This document shows positions 1-7,026 of a stretch of 64,000 nucleotides of DNA, one piece after another. The stretch is from Anaerolineaceae bacterium UBA5404 (lineage in GTDB: Bacteria > Chloroflexota > Anaerolineae > Anaerolineales > Anaerolineaceae). The notes below the pieces were generated by a model. That model ran no database searches, was not told the origin of the DNA, and saw only the letters and a program-made list of their open reading frames with translations. Location: positions 34,009-98,008 of the forward strand of contig DHNY01000013.1 in the NCBI GenBank assembly GCA_002409625.1, given 5' to 3'. The number at the start of each line of letters is the position of its first letter. Positions within the stretch are counted from its first letter, which is position 1. Position numbers and translations under genes: made by a program.

Positions 1-27
1 ACAGCCTCAACAAGATTATAACACATA

Positions 28-123
28 TCTCATATGACTTTTGTACATTTTTGCACATATCTCATATGACTTTCGTGCATTTTTGCACGTTTCTCATATG
101 ACTTTTGCGCATTATTGCACGTT
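28..123. repeat. Three 32-bp direct repeats with internal dyads
   Basis: Three adjacent copies start at 28, 60 and 92, exactly 32 bp apart. Each begins TCTCATATGACTT, which contains the palindrome TCATATGA. Each then carries a second dyad of the form GTGCA-N4-TGCAC, with small changes between copies. The array lies at the left window edge, downstream of the minus-strand phosphoesterase, so the gene it might serve is not visible. Phased palindromes suggest repeated protein-binding sites, but that is inference. Confidence 0.75.
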
Positions 124-209
124 TTCGGCACGAGTTTGAGTATTTTAGCCTATGAAAGGCGTTTTTTAGGGTGTCTTTTTTGTAAGCGTTTCTGGATACT
201 GGAGCAAAG

Positions 210-806
210 TCAATCCAAAAGGACTTCGCGGCGTTGGACCACCAGCTCGCCATCTTCTTTGATGGTAAGCATCATATACTGCGGACGTCCTTTGTTGCGC
301 CAATGCGGATAACCTGAACCGGGGTTCAAAAAGCGAATGCCCTCGGTCACTTCGTCATACTGAAAATGCAGATGTCCATAGATTATCAGATCCGCTTCAG
401 GATAAAGCCGGGCGAGTTGACGCTGAAAAAAAGCGTTATCATGGATGCGAAAGGTCAGGAAAAGGCGCACATAATTCCAAAACCAATGCCACATGCTGAT
501 GTGCCCATGCGCCAAAACCACTTTGAGCCCATTGAACTCAAACTGCGCTTCCATTGGCAGCTTATAGCGCTTGAACCAATCCCGATTGCCCTGCACCGCC
601 ACCACCGGCGCGATTTTTTCGAGTTCGGTCACCACAGATGGGACGGCGATATCGCCGGCATGCAAAATCATCTCCGGTTGTTCAGCTTTCATCGCCTCGA
701 GCAGTTTTGGCTCAAGGGCTTTAATGCGATCCCCCACATGGGTATCCGCCAGCAAAAGCAGTCGCCAGTCCTTCTTTTGGTCCCTTTTTGCGTCCTTTTT
801 TTCCAT
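210..806 (-). CDS. YfcE-like metallophosphoesterase
   Basis: A 198-residue calcineurin-type phosphodiesterase. The metal-binding motifs appear in the usual order: DTH (21-23), GD (51-52), GNRD (73-76), HGH near 100 and GHLH near 143. The length and the short C-terminal NPGS segment fit the YfcE/MJ0936 family, which hydrolyses phosphodiesters with Mn or Ni and is cytoplasmic; the natural substrate is unknown for most members. The ATG has no Shine-Dalgarno sequence, but TGATATAAT ends exactly six bases upstream, so the mRNA is probably leaderless. It is the third minus-strand gene after the GNAT and ABC-F genes but has its own promoter. Confidence 0.87.
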   Translation of the reverse strand: MEKKDAKRDQKKDWRLLLLADTHVGDRIKALEPKLLEAMKAEQPEMILHAGDIAVPSVVTELEKIAPVVAVQGNRDWFKRYKLPMEAQFEFNGLKVVLAHGHISMWHWFWNYVRLFLTFRIHDNAFFQRQLARLYPEADLIIYGHLHFQYDEVTEGIRFLNPGSGYPHWRNKGRPQYMMLTIKEDGELVVQRREVLLD

Positions 807-821
807 GCCGCGATTATATCA
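807..821 (-). promoter_or_regulatory. Extended -10, leaderless promoter of the phosphoesterase
   Basis: Read on the minus strand, TGA-TATAAT occupies 821-813 and is followed by six bases and then the ATG at 806. A start seven bases after the last T of the hexamer falls on the A of the ATG. No Shine-Dalgarno sequence is present. Confidence 0.6.
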
Positions 822-861
822 TTGCCTTTTCTTTCCTTTATATCAGCATGCACAAGCAAAC

Positions 862-2421
862 CTAGAAACTTTCATCTACCAAATCCTCTGACCAACCCAT
901 CTTGACCTTAGCATCTTCCAAAAGCCAGGTTTTTTCGGTGACGCGAGATATAAACGCGCGGTCGTGAGCAACCAATAGCACGCCACCCGAAAAGGCTTGC
1001 AAAGCTTGCTCGAACTGCTCACGCGAGGGAATGTCCAAATAGTTGACCGGCTCATCCAGCACCAAAAAGGTCGCGCCTTCTGCCACCAAACACGCCAGCA
1101 TCAAACGCGCACGCTGCCCATAGCTCAAACTGGCAGTAGGCAAAATAACCTGGTCTTCATCCAACAAGAAATAATGCAAGAAATGGTAAGCCTCCGACAT
1201 TGCCATCGGGCGGATGTCCTGCAAGGTCTCCAGGGCGCTCTTTTTAGGGTCGAGCGTGTCCTGGTTCTGTGCCATATAGCCAATTTTAATGCGTCCACCC
1301 CAGCGGTATGTGCCTGAAAGCGGTTCCAGTTGCCCCAGCAAAACCTTCAGTAAAGTGCTTTTACCACAACCATTCGCGCCAATCAGAGCAACTCGCTCTT
1401 GGCCTTGAATGGTCAGATTGAGGTCCTCAAAAAGCATGCGCTGGTCATAGGCAAAGCCTAACCCATCGGTTTGCAAAGCAATTGCGCTATGATGCTCCGG
1501 CTCGCCAAAATTGACCCGCAAGCGCCATTTGTCCATCGGCTTTTCAATGCGCGCCTCATCTTCCAGGTAGCGCTCCAGACGATGCTTCTTGGCAAGACCT
1601 TTTTTGGCTACCTTTTTGGCATAGCGGCGCATTTTGGAGTCCTTGGTTTGGTTTTCAGTGTGGCGCGCCTGCTCTGCGGTCTGAACCCAATCGGCTTTCA
1701 ATCGCTTGATTTCGGCTTGCTGATCCTTCCAACGTTCGTAGGCTTTTTCTTTTTCCTCCGCAATCACCCGCGCATAGTTACTGTAATCCCCAGGGAATTT
1801 ACGGATACCCTGCGTGACCTCGTCCAGTTCATACACACAGGACACCACACGATCCAAAAACACGCGGTCATGCGAGATGAGCAAAACGCTGCCATAATAG
1901 CTTTGCAAAAACTTTTCCAGCCATTCCAGCGCGGGAATGTCGAGGTGATTGGTCGGTTCGTCCAAAAGCAAAATCGTTGGCGCGGTCAAAAACAAAGCCG
2001 CCAGATGGACGCGGGTCAGCTCTCCCCCACTGAGCTGTTTCAAAGGCGAGTCTAGTGCCAGATAGTCCGAGCCGAGTCCTGCCAAAATGCGGTAGGCTTC
2101 AGCTTCTTCAGCCGGCGTTAAGGCTTTTGAAGATCCACTGCGATAATGCGCGCTAAGGGCATGTAAAAAGCTCTCCTCAATCGTGCGCGTCTCGCCAGTT
2201 TCACCCGCTTGGGGCAGATAACCCAATGTGTCGCCACCGCTCAGCGTAATCGTGCCGGCGTCCGCTTCCAAAGTTCCAGCAATAATCTGCATCAGCGTGC
2301 TTTTACCGCTGCCGTTGGCACCGACTAAAGCCACTTTTTCGCCATAGCCGAGGGTAAAGCTGACCTCTTTTAATATTTGTGTGTAATCAAATCGCTTCGA
2401 GATGCGATTGACATGTAACAT
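862..2421 (-). CDS. ABC-F family ATPase (two ABC domains, no membrane part)
   Basis: A 519-residue soluble protein with two ABC cassettes. The first has Walker A GANGSGKST (34-42), signature LSGGE (130-134) and LLDEPTNHLD (152-161). The second has GANGCGKST (348-356), LSYGQ (432-436) and LVLDEPVNYLD (453-463). A charged linker at about 215-305 separates them, as in ABC-F proteins that enter the ribosomal E site. Members act as translation factors or as ribosome-protection antibiotic resistance proteins; sequence alone does not decide which. It follows the GNAT gene by 13 bp and probably shares its transcript, whose leader contains an attenuator-like terminator, a known regulatory mode for resistance ABC-F genes. 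Confidence 0.88.
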   Translation of the reverse strand: MLHVNRISKRFDYTQILKEVSFTLGYGEKVALVGANGSGKSTLMQIIAGTLEADAGTITLSGGDTLGYLPQAGETGETRTIEESFLHALSAHYRSGSSKALTPAEEAEAYRILAGLGSDYLALDSPLKQLSGGELTRVHLAALFLTAPTILLLDEPTNHLDIPALEWLEKFLQSYYGSVLLISHDRVFLDRVVSCVYELDEVTQGIRKFPGDYSNYARVIAEEKEKAYERWKDQQAEIKRLKADWVQTAEQARHTENQTKDSKMRRYAKKVAKKGLAKKHRLERYLEDEARIEKPMDKWRLRVNFGEPEHHSAIALQTDGLGFAYDQRMLFEDLNLTIQGQERVALIGANGCGKSTLLKVLLGQLEPLSGTYRWGGRIKIGYMAQNQDTLDPKKSALETLQDIRPMAMSEAYHFLHYFLLDEDQVILPTASLSYGQRARLMLACLVAEGATFLVLDEPVNYLDIPSREQFEQALQAFSGGVLLVAHDRAFISRVTEKTWLLEDAKVKMGWSEDLVDESF

Positions 2422-2434
2422 ACATGGTTCCTTT

Positions 2435-3472
2435 CTATGTCAGAGGCTTCCTCCAGGAAATACCTCTTTCGTCGAAGACAAAGCCCAGCGATTCATAAAG
2501 TTTATAAGCTCCGCTTGGGTTTTCGCTATCGACAACCAGCTCAACCTCTTTGATATTCAAGAGTTTAAGCGCGTTCAGGGTGCGACTAATCAAAGCTTTT
2601 GCCAAGCCTTTGCCTCGCCACGGGCGTCTCACAGCCACATCACCAATCGTCGCCCTGGCACGTTTTTTTACCTCATTTTGCGGTCCAGCAATCCAAGGTA
2701 AAACCTCCCCTGCGATCTCATCACCATCCCAGGCAACCTGGAACAAGTAAGGCTGGAAGTAGTCTTTGGGATCTATCCAGGCTTGATAGTCCTCTTCGCT
2801 CGTTTCGTGCATGCCCCAATGGTCCTTAAAAGCCTCTTGATCCGCATCCCAAATCTGACGATAATGGGAGGGCATCGCCGCGCGCAGTTCCAAACCTTCG
2901 GGCATGGGAAAATGGGGGATGTCTTCCAAGTGGTGAATCAGGGTGTCCCAATAGCGAACGGGCGTATAGCCAGCTGCCTTCATCAATGCCATTTTGTCAG
3001 GCATCTGCTCAAGACAATGGTAACAATAATCGGCTGCCTCACCTGCATGATGCGTTTGGTGGCGAAGGCTGGCTTGCGCTTCAGACCACGCCAGCATGAT
3101 ATGCGCCAATTTTTGTTCCCAATAGTTAGGATTGATGTTCAATATCGTTAAGTGATCCCACTTCTCTTCGTCAGTTGATTTTTCTTCAGAGCCGCGGCAA
3201 TAAGCGATAACTTGCCCATCTTTTTCTGCAAACATGAGGTCCCGCTTGGGGTCACAACTCGCGCCGTGGTGGCTGAATTCCCTTTTGATTTCATCCGCAT
3301 CAGTTGGCGCAAAAAAGTCACGCTCGCCTTGGCGCGAGTTCACCACCTTGGCAATGTTTTCATAATCCTCATCACTTCCGGTAAAACGGTAAAAGCGATA
3401 GCCTTCCAAAACCGGCAAGGGAGCATAATCTGCCTGGCTGATTTGGGATTGGGTTGTGTTGTCTGTATTCAT
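2435..3472 (-). CDS. GNAT-family acetyltransferase (double-domain)
   Basis: A 345-residue protein, about twice the length of a single GNAT domain. The C-terminal half has the acetyl-CoA pyrophosphate-binding loop RRPWRGKGLA (about 283-292), followed by the conserved NPSGAYKLYESLGF motif (YxxLGF). The N-terminal half looks like a degenerate GNAT repeat, as in mycothiol synthase-like proteins, but the substrate cannot be read from the sequence. The start is supported by AAGAGGA just upstream of the ATG. It is the first gene of a probable operon with the ABC-F ATPase. Confidence 0.78.
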   Translation of the reverse strand: MNTDNTTQSQISQADYAPLPVLEGYRFYRFTGSDEDYENIAKVVNSRQGERDFFAPTDADEIKREFSHHGASCDPKRDLMFAEKDGQVIAYCRGSEEKSTDEEKWDHLTILNINPNYWEQKLAHIMLAWSEAQASLRHQTHHAGEAADYCYHCLEQMPDKMALMKAAGYTPVRYWDTLIHHLEDIPHFPMPEGLELRAAMPSHYRQIWDADQEAFKDHWGMHETSEEDYQAWIDPKDYFQPYLFQVAWDGDEIAGEVLPWIAGPQNEVKKRARATIGDVAVRRPWRGKGLAKALISRTLNALKLLNIKEVELVVDSENPSGAYKLYESLGFVFDERGISWRKPLT

Positions 3473-3504
3473 TTATTCCTCTTAATCATTTCAAATATTT
3501 CTAA

Positions 3505-3533
3505 ACAAAAAATCACAGGGATTGCCTGTGATT
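3505..3533 (-). terminator. Intrinsic terminator in the leader of the GNAT/ABC-F operon
   Basis: On the minus strand a perfect 9-bp stem AATCACAGG/CCTGTGATT (3533-3525 with 3519-3511) closes a five-base loop and runs into a T tract. It ends about 33 bases before the GNAT start codon, so it can only stop transcripts heading into that operon. The hutU terminator lies further upstream at 3731-3749, so this is not the end of hutU. Confidence 0.75.
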
Positions 3534-3594
3534 CCACCAAAAAAGTCTGCTTTAATAAAAAAAAACCACTCGCAATCCAAATACGCCTACAAAA

Positions 3595-3609
3595 CCCTGC
3601 TTAACAGGG
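3595..3609 (-). promoter_or_regulatory. Small leader hairpin, possible competitor of the terminator
   Basis: CCCTG-TTAAG-CAGGG on the minus strand forms a 5-bp stem followed by TTTTG. Its CAGGG arm is complementary to CCCTG in the 3' part of the downstream terminator, so the two structures could exclude each other. The complementarity is only five bases, which makes the regulatory reading tentative. Confidence 0.35.
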
Positions 3610-3626
3610 CATGCTTGAGGCTTGAA

Positions 3627-3647
3627 CTATCGCGATTGGTTTGTCAT
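3627..3647 (-). other. Possible six-residue leader peptide (MTNQSR)
   Basis: ATG at 3647 opens a reading frame MTNQSR followed by TAG, starting at or next to the predicted transcription start of the leader. A peptide of this kind would suit ribosome-mediated attenuation. With no conservation data it may be chance. Confidence 0.25.
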
Positions 3648-3654
3648 GTTTTAC

Positions 3655-3683
3655 ATTCTAAACGAGGAATTAAGGCAAGTCAA
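3655..3683 (-). promoter_or_regulatory. Sigma-70-type promoter of the GNAT/ABC-F operon
   Basis: TTGACT (3683-3678) and TAGAAT (3660-3655) are separated by 17 bases on the minus strand. Transcription would start near 3648 and give a leader of about 175 nt containing a hairpin and an intrinsic terminator before the GNAT gene. Confidence 0.6.
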
Positions 3684-3723
3684 GCAAAATGACCCTATCA
3701 AGCTTGTGACTTTGGGGTTCAAA

Positions 3724-3749
3724 AAATAAAGGTGCTGACAGACAGCACC
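3724..3749 (-). terminator. Intrinsic terminator of hutU
   Basis: GGTGCTG/CAGCACC (7-bp stem, five-base loop, 3731-3749) is followed on the minus strand by TTTATTTTTT. It lies 30 bp beyond the hutU stop codon. Confidence 0.8.
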
Positions 3750-3778
3750 CTTATTCCTACTCAACATTCAGAAGTACA

Positions 3779-5782
3779 TTAGCCTAACTTCTTTTCCACC
3801 AAACCTTCAACCAACTTTTCATCTGCCAGGAAAGGCAAGGTGATGTGGGCATCGTTGTAGTTTTCATTAAACAGGCTGGCGGTTTCAATCGCGTTGGCGT
3901 TGCGTGCCCAGGACCGTCGCGCCACACCGCTCATCACGTCCCAAATCATCGCACTACGAATAATCTCATCCACGCGTTCAGAGCCATCCAGCACCATACC
4001 AAAGCCACCATTGATCGACTTGCCAATCCCTACGCCACCGCCGTTATGCAACGCCACCAAGCTCATGCCGCGCGCCGCATTGCCTGCAAAACATTGGGTT
4101 GCCATATCCGCCATCACATTACTGCCATCGCGGATGTTGGCGGTTTCTCTAAAGGGCGAGTCGGTACCACTCACGTCATGGTGGTCTCTGCCCAGCATCA
4201 CAGGTCCAATTTCGCCATCACGCACCATGCGGTTGAATTCCAGCGCGATATCGCGGCGGCCTTCAGCATCCTGGTACAAAATGCGCGCCTGGGTGCCTAC
4301 AACCAGGTTGTTTTCCATTGCGTCGCGGATCCAAATGTAGTTGTCGCGATCCTGGCCACGGCGGTTGGGGTCAATAATGCGCATCGCCGCCTGATCAGTT
4401 TTAATCAAATCCGACTGTTTGCCGCTCAAACACACCCAGCGGAAGGGACCATATCCGAAGTCAAACAGTTCGGGACCCATCAAATCTTCAACATAGGAGG
4501 GGAAGATGAAACCATCTTTTTCATCCACACCGTTTTTGGAAATTTCTTTCACACCCGAGTCGAAAACCGACTTCAAAAAGGCGTTGCCATAGTCAAAGAA
4601 GTAGGTGCCACGGTCATGCAGGATTTGAATCAGTTCATAATGTTTGCGCAAGGTCTTGTCTACCAAAACCTTGAAACCCTCGCGGTCGTCATGCAACATT
4701 TGCGTGCGCTGCTCAAAGGTAAGCCCCTGGGGACAGTAACCGCCACCATAAACATCATGGCAGGAGGTTTGGTCAGAGAGCAAGTCCAGGTGAATGTTGT
4801 GGTCCACTGCATATTGCAACAAATCTACGATATTGCCGTGGTAGGCAATGGATGTTGAAGCACCTTGCTCCAAAGCGCGTTGAGCTTCGGCAAACACAAC
4901 GCTTAGGTCATCCGAAACCAACGACACCCATCCCTGGGAATGGCGGGTTTCGATACGCGAAAGGTCCACTTCAGCGAAGATACCAACACCTTTGGCAATT
5001 TCAACCGCTTTGGGTTGGGCACCGCTCATGCCACCCAAGCCAGAAGAGACAAAAAGCTTGCCGGTCAAGTCACCATCCGTTGCGACGCCCAGATATTTGC
5101 GTCCAGCGGTCAAAATGGTGTTGAAGGTACCATGCACGATGCCCTGGGGTCCGATGTACATCCAACCACCCGCGGTCATCTGGCCATAGTTACACACGCC
5201 CATTTCCTCGGCGACCTCCCAGTCTTCCATATTGTCGAAAATACCGACCATGAGACCGTTGGTAATAATCACGCGTGGCGCGCTGGGATGTGACTTAAAA
5301 AGTCCCAAAGGATGACCAGACATGACCACCAAAGTTTGTTCCTCGGTCAGTTCTTCAAGATACTGTTTAATTAGCTGGTATTGCATCCAGTTTTGGCAAA
5401 CCGAACCGGTCTCGCCATAGGTCACCAGCTCATAGGGATACAGTGCGACTGCGAAATCCAGGTTGTTGTCGATCATCACCTGAAAGGCTTTGCCCGCCAG
5501 GCATTTTCCTTTGTATTCATCAATCGGTTTTCCATAAATGCGACCTTCGGGTCGGTATCGATAACCGTAAATGCGACCCAAAGTGGTGAGCTCCTCAAGA
5601 AACTCAGGAGCCAATTCGGAATGCAAGCTTTCGGGCACGTAACGCAAAGCATTCTTAAGCGCGGTTACGGTTTGGGCTTTGCTAAGCCTAAATCCACGAT
5701 CGGGCGCACGACGAATCCCGGCTTGGAAGGATTTTTTAGGGGGGAGTTGATCAGACAGGCTGATTTTTCTAATAGGTTGCAT
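3779..5782 (-). CDS. hutU: Urocanate hydratase, long form
   Basis: A 667-residue urocanase, which converts urocanate to imidazolonepropionate with tightly bound NAD in histidine degradation. Family signatures are the SGHPLGLF segment, GQMTAGGWMYIGPQGIVHGT, GKLFVSSGLGGMSGAQPKA and the C-terminal LHNGGGVGIGKSING. Common bacterial HutU is about 555 residues. This one has an extra N-terminal region and resembles the longer eukaryotic-type enzyme. The start at 5782 has GAGGAAG upstream; the frame is open further upstream but that part overlaps the divergent promoter region and is not coding in character. No other hut genes are nearby, so the rest of the pathway must be elsewhere. Confidence 0.93.
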   Translation of the reverse strand: MQPIRKISLSDQLPPKKSFQAGIRRAPDRGFRLSKAQTVTALKNALRYVPESLHSELAPEFLEELTTLGRIYGYRYRPEGRIYGKPIDEYKGKCLAGKAFQVMIDNNLDFAVALYPYELVTYGETGSVCQNWMQYQLIKQYLEELTEEQTLVVMSGHPLGLFKSHPSAPRVIITNGLMVGIFDNMEDWEVAEEMGVCNYGQMTAGGWMYIGPQGIVHGTFNTILTAGRKYLGVATDGDLTGKLFVSSGLGGMSGAQPKAVEIAKGVGIFAEVDLSRIETRHSQGWVSLVSDDLSVVFAEAQRALEQGASTSIAYHGNIVDLLQYAVDHNIHLDLLSDQTSCHDVYGGGYCPQGLTFEQRTQMLHDDREGFKVLVDKTLRKHYELIQILHDRGTYFFDYGNAFLKSVFDSGVKEISKNGVDEKDGFIFPSYVEDLMGPELFDFGYGPFRWVCLSGKQSDLIKTDQAAMRIIDPNRRGQDRDNYIWIRDAMENNLVVGTQARILYQDAEGRRDIALEFNRMVRDGEIGPVMLGRDHHDVSGTDSPFRETANIRDGSNVMADMATQCFAGNAARGMSLVALHNGGGVGIGKSINGGFGMVLDGSERVDEIIRSAMIWDVMSGVARRSWARNANAIETASLFNENYNDAHITLPFLADEKLVEGLVEKKLG

Positions 5783-5889
5783 GACTTCCTCAACTTTCAA
5801 TACTTTTATACTGCCTTGATTGTACAACAAGATTAGGATTTTCGAGAGCATTAATCGCTTTTGATAATCCCTTTTCAAATGTTTAGTCT

Positions 5890-5917
5890 TTGTTAATACC
5901 AAGCGATTCACTATATT
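5890..5917 (+). promoter_or_regulatory. Weak candidate promoter of the SPFH gene
   Basis: TTGTTA and TATATT are separated by 16 bases in the divergent hutU/SPFH intergenic region, placing a start near 5924 and a leader of about 49 nt before the ATG at 5973. Both hexamers deviate from consensus. Confidence 0.35.
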
Positions 5918-5972
5918 TTCTATTGTGGCTCTTACAAAATTCTGGTTTAATGACAGTGAAAGAGAGGTAAAA

Positions 5973-6842
5973 ATGTTCGACGGAAAATTTACAACAAGCT
6001 CAAGCACCAGTGCGAGCACCAGCGCCAAAAAACCCCTGGGAAAACTTGGTAAGAATGTGTTCATCATTGCCGCGGCAATCATCCTGCTGCTCATCTTATT
6101 GCGCGCCGCTATTTATGTTGTGCCCGCGGGTAATGTGGGCGTTATCACACGTTGGGGCGCCGTGAACCGCACATCCCAAGCCGGCATCCACATGAAAATC
6201 CCCTTCGCCGAGAATGTGGTCTTTATGAGCACGCGCACCCAAAAAGACGAATCGCCCGCCACAGCCATGTCTAACAACTTGCAGGTGGTTACGTCACTCA
6301 TCGCGGTCAACTATCGCCTTGACGGCAGCAAAGCGCAGCAGGTTTACCAGGAAATCGGGCCAAACTACGCCGAAATCATCATTGCCCCTGCCATTCAAAA
6401 CGCTTTCAAAGCTGCCACCGCGCGCTACTCAGCCGAGGAACTGATTACCAAGCGTGGTGCGGTTCGCCAATCCGCCGAGGATGAACTGATTTCACAGGTT
6501 GAGCCTTATCACATCATTGTGGAAAACTTCAACATCATCAACATGGACTTCTCACAAGAGTACCAAAACGCAATTGAGTCCAAACAAGTTGCCCAACAAC
6601 AGGTCGAAACCTCGCGTCAAAAACTCGCCCAGGCAGAAATTGATGCCAAAACGGTTATCGCCCAGGCACAAGGTCAGGCAGACGCCCAAAAAGCCCTCAA
6701 GGACACCGGTGCGCTTACCCCGGAATACTTGCAATACCTCTTCCTGACCAAGTGGAACGGTATTTTGCCCCAGGTGATGACGGGTGGTTCAGGAACCATG
6801 ATTGACATCTCGCAGTTCCTTGAAGGAAAAACCGACCGCTAA
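5973..6842 (+). CDS. SPFH/prohibitin-family membrane protein
   Basis: A 289-residue protein with a Ser/Thr-rich N-terminus, one transmembrane helix at about 27-50, an SPFH (band 7) domain beginning at the conserved PAGNVGVITRWG, and a C-terminal Ala/Gln/Lys-rich coiled coil (KQVAQQQVETSRQKLAQAE). This is the architecture of HflC- and prohibitin-like proteins, which oligomerise at the membrane and scaffold proteases or lipid domains. The ATG at 5973 has AGAGAGG correctly spaced; a GTG 48 bases upstream has no such signal. It is monocistronic, with a hairpin after the stop. Confidence 0.87.
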   Translation: MFDGKFTTSSSTSASTSAKKPLGKLGKNVFIIAAAIILLLILLRAAIYVVPAGNVGVITRWGAVNRTSQAGIHMKIPFAENVVFMSTRTQKDESPATAMSNNLQVVTSLIAVNYRLDGSKAQQVYQEIGPNYAEIIIAPAIQNAFKAATARYSAEELITKRGAVRQSAEDELISQVEPYHIIVENFNIINMDFSQEYQNAIESKQVAQQQVETSRQKLAQAEIDAKTVIAQAQGQADAQKALKDTGALTPEYLQYLFLTKWNGILPQVMTGGSGTMIDISQFLEGKTDR

Positions 6843-6866
6843 AAACAAACATAAAAGAGCAAACAT

Positions 6867-6896
6867 GAGCCAGGGATTTTCTAAAATCCTTGGCTC
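6867..6896 (+). terminator. Hairpin after the SPFH gene
   Basis: GAGCCAGGGATTTT and AAAATCCTTGGCTC form a 14-bp stem with one mismatch and a two-base turn. Only a poor T run follows, so it is a transcription stop or an mRNA-stabilising hairpin. Confidence 0.55.
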
Positions 6897-7026
6897 TTGC
6901 CTGCCCGCTATGTTCATTCACACAGCAAAGCCAAATTGCATAAGCTTTAGCACTTTCTCATTAATAAACCCCTCATTGGACTATAATTAAAGCCTACAAC
7001 TCATTCAGTAGAGAAGGACGGATTTT

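Noticed and set aside
862..2055. Long plus-strand ORFs opposite the ABC-F and other minus-strand genes
   Set aside because: They are antisense to clear protein families, lack start signals and show no recognisable domains.
5783..6094. N-terminal extension of urocanate hydratase by 104 residues
   Set aside because: It overlaps the start of the divergent SPFH gene, has no family resemblance, and a good ribosome binding site precedes the ATG at 5782.
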